8,654 nt of DNA from Bacillota bacterium. Its GTDB lineage: Bacteria > Bacillota > Clostridia > Oscillospirales > Acutalibacteraceae. Below are positions 5,482 to 8,654 of the stretch, one piece after another. The position numbers and the translations under genes are program-made. Location: the NCBI GenBank assembly GCA_023391275.1, contig JAEWBE010000122.1, forward strand, positions 1 to 8,654, in the 5' to 3' direction. The notes beneath the pieces were generated by a model. The model did not search any database. It was not told the origin of the DNA and saw only the letters and a program-made list of their open reading frames with translations. The stretch's first letter is position 1. Every line of letters begins with the position of its first letter.

Positions 5482-6927
5482 GTGGAAATAACAAATACGG
5501 ATTTTAAGAGCAGAAGATGGGTCATTTTACTGATTACGGTTTTGTCAACCTTTATGGCCACTCTGGACAGCAGCATTGTCAATGTGGCTCTGCCTGTGAT
5601 GGCAACGTCATTAAATGTTTCGACCGGCCTGATTGCGTGGGTGGTAAGCGCGTATTTAATTGCCACCTCAGTTTGCATTTTATTTTTTGGGCGGCTTGGC
5701 GACCTGAAGGGTCAGGCAAAAATTTTCAGGCTCGGATTACTGATTTTTACGGTAGGTTCGTTTTTGTGCGGCATTACACATTCCCTGCCCCTGCTCATAG
5801 CCGCCAGAGTTGTTCAGGCTGTGGGCGCGGCGGGAACGATGGCGAACAGTCAGGGAATCATCACGCGTACCTTTCCCCCCGAAGAAAGGGGCCGGGCACT
5901 TGGAATCAACGGTGCCGTCGTGGCGCTGGGGACACTGGTCGGACCGGCGCTGGGCGGTTTGATTATTTCTTTTGCCAGTTGGGAATACCTGTTCTGGGTA
6001 AATGTTCCCATTGGTATTGTCGCTTATATTGCTAACATGAAAATATTTTCAAATTACAGGGAAGAAACGGCGGATGAGAAACTCGACCTATGGGGCGCGG
6101 TGCTTTTCACCCTGGCAATCGCCCCTTTTTTTGTCGCTTTGGAATACGGACAAACCATCGGTTACTTAAATCCTCTCATTATGACCTGCTTTATCGTCTC
6201 CGCAGTTGCCCTGGCCGCCTTTTTCCTCGTGGAGCGGAAGGTGGAAGCCCCGTTGCTGGATTTGTATATATTTCGGAACAAATGGTTTTCGATCAGCATC
6301 TTCTGTGCGTTCACTTCCTTTATTGCAATTTCCTGTTCCAACATTATTCTGCCCTTTTATCTGCAGAACGCTTTGGAGCTAAGCCCCGGGATGGCAGGAC
6401 TTTTTATGACAATTTATCCGCTGGTCCTTGCTTTGACCGCACCTGTAAGCGGATATCTTTCCGACAGAATCGGTTCCGAAGTATTGACGCTGGCCGGGCT
6501 GGCCCTGACGAGCGGCGGACTGTACCTCATGTCTACATTGACCGAAAACCCGGTTTATTTCATTATGGGTATCTATATCGCGGTGATGTCGCTGGGAAAC
6601 GGCTTGTTTCAATCGCCAAACAATTCACTGGTAATGTCGATGGTTCCGCAGGAAAAACTGGGAATCGGGGGAAGCGTCAACGCACTGGTGAGAAATATCG
6701 GCATGGTGGTGGGAATTTCGCTTTCAACCACGATACTTTACAGCGGTATGAGTGCAAAAATCGGGGCCCATGTTTCAGGATACGTTCCCGGGAGGAATGA
6801 CGCTTTCATCTTTGGGATGCGGCTGGCCTACATTGCCGCGGCTTCAATCTGCCTGGTGGGTGTTTTTATTACCGCGTTTCGTCTGTACGGGCGCCGGAAG
6901 GCAAAACGCGAAGAAGCCGGATCATGA
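5482..6927 (+). CDS. MFS multidrug exporter, DHA2 (EmrB/QacA-type, 14 TM) family
   Basis: Proton-driven exporter of the major facilitator superfamily in the cytoplasmic membrane. 481 residues, right for 14 helices. Visible signatures: LDSSIVNVALP (28-38) with the helix-1 aspartate D29, typical of DHA2 proteins; motif A GRLGDLKGQAK (70-80); motif B around R109 (AARVVQAVGAA); and motif C GTLVGPALGG (150-159) at the end of helix 5, the antiporter signature. The charged tail LYGRRKAKREE follows the last helix. The start is GTG at 5482, as no in-frame ATG precedes the first helix; AAAGGA is 14 bases upstream, a weak site. Because the marR stop is only 8 nt away, translation is probably coupled to it. 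Substrates are likely toxic hydrophobic compounds, but none can be named. No terminator is visible after it. Confidence 0.94.
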   Translation: MEITNTDFKSRRWVILLITVLSTFMATLDSSIVNVALPVMATSLNVSTGLIAWVVSAYLIATSVCILFFGRLGDLKGQAKIFRLGLLIFTVGSFLCGITHSLPLLIAARVVQAVGAAGTMANSQGIITRTFPPEERGRALGINGAVVALGTLVGPALGGLIISFASWEYLFWVNVPIGIVAYIANMKIFSNYREETADEKLDLWGAVLFTLAIAPFFVALEYGQTIGYLNPLIMTCFIVSAVALAAFFLVERKVEAPLLDLYIFRNKWFSISIFCAFTSFIAISCSNIILPFYLQNALELSPGMAGLFMTIYPLVLALTAPVSGYLSDRIGSEVLTLAGLALTSGGLYLMSTLTENPVYFIMGIYIAVMSLGNGLFQSPNNSLVMSMVPQEKLGIGGSVNALVRNIGMVVGISLSTTILYSGMSAKIGAHVSGYVPGRNDAFIFGMRLAYIAAASICLVGVFITAFRLYGRRKAKREEAGS

Positions 6928-6933
6928 AACAAT

Positions 6934-7620
6934 TCACAGGCGCTTACATACCGGGCGCACCACGGTACACTCCGAGTAAGGAATGATAAATACCGGAATG
7001 CCGCTTGAGTACGGAGCGATATCATATTGCTGAAAATAGACGGCAAGACCTTCGGGTGTAAGATAAAAGCTTTCCGGCTGAAACGTATCGGCAACCAGTT
7101 CGCTGTAATTTTCAAAATAATCATTGTGCCCGTTTTGAATCTGTTCGGCAATCTGGCTGTTAATGGTTTGTATTAAAAAAATTTTATAGTTTGCCTGGCA
7201 GGGAAATAACTGCTCAAGCCTGATCCGGCATCCGGTTTGCAGATTCCACGTTTGGGAATACCGAACGGTGTTGCCATGCGCTCCTCCCGTAAATTGATAC
7301 TGATCAAAGTACAGGCTGACGGCACAATCCTGCTGATATGTTATCGTATAGTCCACCTGTGCCTCATGCTTGCGCACCGGGAATCCATTGGCAACGGAGT
7401 ATTCATACTCCTTTACCGCTGCCGGATACATCTGCCGTTCACAATATCTTTTAAAAGAAAACGCTTTCGTTTTATAATACCGGTTCATTTCATTTACAGC
7501 GGCTGCAAAACAGGATGATCTGAATTGAGGATAACTGATTTTAAAGCTAAGCACCAATGTATTCTTATAATACATTTCTTTTTCAATTGTAAAATTTTCG
7601 ACCTGAAGATCATAATCCAT
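6934..7620 (-). CDS. DUF3298-type protein, soluble, function unknown
   Basis: 228 residues. The C-terminal half resembles DUF3298, the domain found at the end of the anti-sigma factor RsiV and of many clostridial surface proteins: TGGAHGN (111-117), then WNLQTGCRIRLEQLF (125-139), and FYLTPEGLAVYFQQYDIAPY (185-204) followed by GIPVFIIPYSE. The N-terminal part (about 10-60) looks like the DUF4163-type partner. Unlike most relatives there is no signal peptide, lipobox or membrane segment, so as read it stays in the cytoplasm. Seven cysteines are present, many for such a protein. ATG start with GGGGAGGG seven bases upstream; that site overlaps a hairpin. It converges on the exporter gene with a 6-nt gap and is divergent from the next gene. 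Biochemical function is not known. Confidence 0.82.
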   Translation of the reverse strand: MDYDLQVENFTIEKEMYYKNTLVLSFKISYPQFRSSCFAAAVNEMNRYYKTKAFSFKRYCERQMYPAAVKEYEYSVANGFPVRKHEAQVDYTITYQQDCAVSLYFDQYQFTGGAHGNTVRYSQTWNLQTGCRIRLEQLFPCQANYKIFLIQTINSQIAEQIQNGHNDYFENYSELVADTFQPESFYLTPEGLAVYFQQYDIAPYSSGIPVFIIPYSECTVVRPVCKRL

Positions 7621-7631
7621 TTTAGAACCCT

Positions 7632-7665
7632 CCCCTTTGCAGGATATGCTGTAAAGGGGATTTTT
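7632..7665. promoter_or_regulatory. Hairpin overlapping the ribosome site of the DUF3298 gene
   Basis: Arms CCCCTTTGCAG (7632-7642) and CTGTAAAGGGG (7649-7659) enclose a 6-base loop. On the minus-strand RNA the stem (with one A-C mismatch) takes up the first GGGG of the ribosome site GGGGAGGG at 7628-7635 and could reduce translation. Read on the plus strand the stem is fully paired (one G-U) and followed by TTTTT (7661-7665), so it may instead stop antisense transcription coming from the left. Confidence 0.5.
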
Positions 7666-7758
7666 GCTATGCTTCGACCGCCTCCGCTGTTATAAGTAGC
7701 AATCTAAAAAAAGCAGTATATTATAGTGTTATCCAATCATAAAAAGGGGTAATACACC

Positions 7759-8322
7759 GTGTATATGAATACAGGCAACAGTCCGCAGAATTGCTCTGAC
7801 CGAATCGCGCTGATTAACGCGTTCCGCAAGCTATGGGAGCAACACGTAATGTGGACAAGATCTTTCATTATCAGTACCGCGTCCAACTTAGGCGATTTGG
7901 AACCTGTCACCAAACGTCTGCTGCGCAATCCCACTGACTTCGCGAACACATTGACAAAATATTACGGAAGCGAGGAAGCGAAAAAATTCGCATCCCTTTT
8001 GACGGAGCATATCGTCATTGCCGCCAATATAGTAAACGCCGCAAAGGCCGGTGATACCAATACTGTCAATGAAGAGCGAAAGAAATGGTATGCTAATGCA
8101 GATAAAATTGCAGGATTTCTGGCCGGATTAAATCCGTATTGGAGTAAGAGTGAATGGCAAATCATGATGTATGACCATTTGAAACTGCTTGAAACACAAG
8201 TAATCGAACGGTTACAGGGCCAATATGCAAAAGACATTGCACAGTATGACATTATTGAAGATCAGGCCCTTATGATGGCTGATTCAATGGCTGAAGGTAT
8301 CAGAAAACAATTCAACATCTGA
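7759..8322 (+). CDS. Helical protein of unknown function with repeated His-containing helices
   Basis: 187 residues, no signal peptide or membrane segment; composition and hydrophobic spacing suggest an all-helical soluble fold. I believe similar proteins of this size are widespread in Firmicutes, some carrying an acetylglutamate kinase label, but none of the kinase's glycine-rich motifs is visible and I do not accept that function. Three helix starts look alike: WEQHV (H29), LTEHI (H84) and MYDHL (H140), spaced 55 and 56 residues. The stretch N57-H84 can be laid on N113-H140 without gaps, including YYGSEE versus YWSKSE, suggesting an internal duplication. The GTG at 7759 is favoured as start because GGGG lies nine bases upstream; an ATG at 7765 is the alternative. 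It is divergent from the DUF3298 gene and followed by a terminator and a Pro-rich repeat gene. Confidence 0.8.
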   Translation: MYMNTGNSPQNCSDRIALINAFRKLWEQHVMWTRSFIISTASNLGDLEPVTKRLLRNPTDFANTLTKYYGSEEAKKFASLLTEHIVIAANIVNAAKAGDTNTVNEERKKWYANADKIAGFLAGLNPYWSKSEWQIMMYDHLKLLETQVIERLQGQYAKDIAQYDIIEDQALMMADSMAEGIRKQFNI

Positions 8323-8331
8323 CTATGAAGC

Positions 8332-8354
8332 GCGGAGCAGCAATGTTCCGCTTT
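8332..8354 (+). terminator. Intrinsic terminator after the helical-protein gene
   Basis: GCGGAGCA (8332-8339) pairs with TGTTCCGC (8344-8351), one G-U pair, around the tetraloop GCAA, and is followed by TTTAATTT. It lies 9 bases after the stop codon, so the next gene probably has its own promoter, although the short gap shows no convincing one. Confidence 0.75.
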
Positions 8355-8428
8355 AATTTATACAATGGAGCCCGAGTTGTTTCTACATTCCCTTCTTCGC
8401 ATATTATGTATGGAAGGAGGTATGTATC

Positions 8429-8654
8429 ATGCCGATTCAATTTTTCCCATGGTGGGGCTGGTGGTTCCCCAGACGGCGCAGGCCCCCAAGGCCACCGGGC
8501 CCTCCGAGACCGCCCGGGCCCCCAAGACCGCCTGGCCCTCCAAGACCACCCGGCCCTCCAAGACCACCCGGGCCCCCAAGACCGCCCGGCCCTCCGAGAC
8601 CGCCCGGCCCTCCAAGGCCGCCCGGCCCTCCAAGACCGCCTGGCCCTCCAAGAC
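8429..8654 (+). CDS. RPPGPP-hexapeptide repeat protein, 3' end beyond window
   Basis: The ATG at 8429 has a perfect GGAAGGAGG ribosome site (8412-8420), so this is a real gene despite its low complexity. The first 20 residues are MPIQFFPWWGWWFPRRRRPP: four Trp, three Phe, then four Arg, not a normal signal peptide. From residue 21 the protein is nothing but RPPGPP, nine perfect copies (8489-8650), still continuing at the window edge. The composition recalls collagen-like proteins, but Gly occurs only every sixth residue and Arg takes the alternate Gly position, so a classical collagen triple helix is not expected. A polyproline-II rod is more likely. The PPG triplet in every repeat is a known ribosome-stalling motif relieved by EF-P. 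Surface, coat or nucleic-acid-binding roles are all possible; I do not recognise the family. Confidence 0.8.
   Translation, partial: MPIQFFPWWGWWFPRRRRPPRPPGPPRPPGPPRPPGPPRPPGPPRPPGPPRPPGPPRPPGPPRPPGPPRPPGPPR
8489..8650 (+). repeat. Tandem 18-bp coding repeat (9 copies, continuing past the edge)
   Basis: Nine tandem 18-base units each encode RPPGPP. Every difference between units is at a third codon position (AGG/AGA, CCA/CCG, CCG/CCC/CCT, GGC/GGG, CCT/CCC, CCG/CCA), so the peptide is invariant while the DNA varies. Confidence 0.95.

Noticed and set aside
6090..6800. 236-codon frame overlapping the exporter gene in another frame
   Set aside because: Shadow frame; the exporter frame has continuous membrane helices and family motifs throughout this interval.
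8400..8408. Sporulation sigma-E/K-like -10 (CATATTAT) before the RPPGPP gene
   Set aside because: No matching -35, and the transcript would begin at or inside the ribosome site.
8427..8651. 74-codon open frame with EGRAVL-type repeats on the minus strand
   Set aside because: Mirror image of the GC-rich 18-bp coding repeat; a repeat in a multiple of three keeps other frames open. The plus-strand frame has a perfect ribosome site and this one has none.

Overview
The window looks like chromosome from a low-to-mid GC anaerobic Firmicute, most likely class Clostridia. The basis is a desulfoferrodoxin-type superoxide reductase, a stand-alone phosphotransacetylase, strong AGGAGG-type ribosome sites, TTGACA/TATAAT-type promoters and AT-rich intergenic DNA. 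This placement is inferred from gene content and style, since no rRNA or other phylogenetic marker is present. I recognise no insertion sequence, phage gene, CRISPR array or tRNA.

Left part (1-3300). A cysteine synthase gene (cysK), cut by the window edge, is read leftward. It is preceded by a consensus promoter and a roughly 175-nt leader containing an unlisted 28-codon open reading frame. That frame has a strong ribosome site and a Cys-Cys-x-x-Cys run, the expected layout of a cysteine-sensing leader peptide. Read rightward is a superoxide reductase gene with its own promoter and PerR-like boxes upstream. It converges on a leftward phosphotransacetylase gene (pta), and the two share a bidirectional terminator.

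Middle (3300-5040). A small single-domain rhodanese is read rightward from a promoter region holding two abutting palindromes. It converges on a membrane-anchored L,D-transpeptidase (YkuD family), with an 18-bp perfect-stem bidirectional terminator between them. About 590 bp without a recognisable gene follows, ending in a strong promoter whose -35 box lies inside a 10+10 palindrome.

Right part (5040-8654). That promoter drives a two-gene unit: a MarR-family regulator and, 8 nt later, a DHA2/EmrB-type 14-helix drug exporter. This is the usual self-regulated efflux arrangement. Converging on it with a 6-nt gap is a soluble DUF3298-type protein whose ribosome site is partly covered by a hairpin. 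Divergent from that gene is a helical protein of unknown function with three His-containing helix motifs at 55/56-residue spacing. A terminator follows, and then a gene running off the window that encodes a Trp/Arg-rich head and at least nine perfect RPPGPP hexapeptide repeats.

The genes do not form one pathway. The window is a set of short transcription units covering sulfur metabolism, oxidative stress, acetyl-phosphate metabolism, cell wall and efflux. The least explained items are the cysteine leader peptide, the repeat protein at the right edge, and the helical protein beside it.
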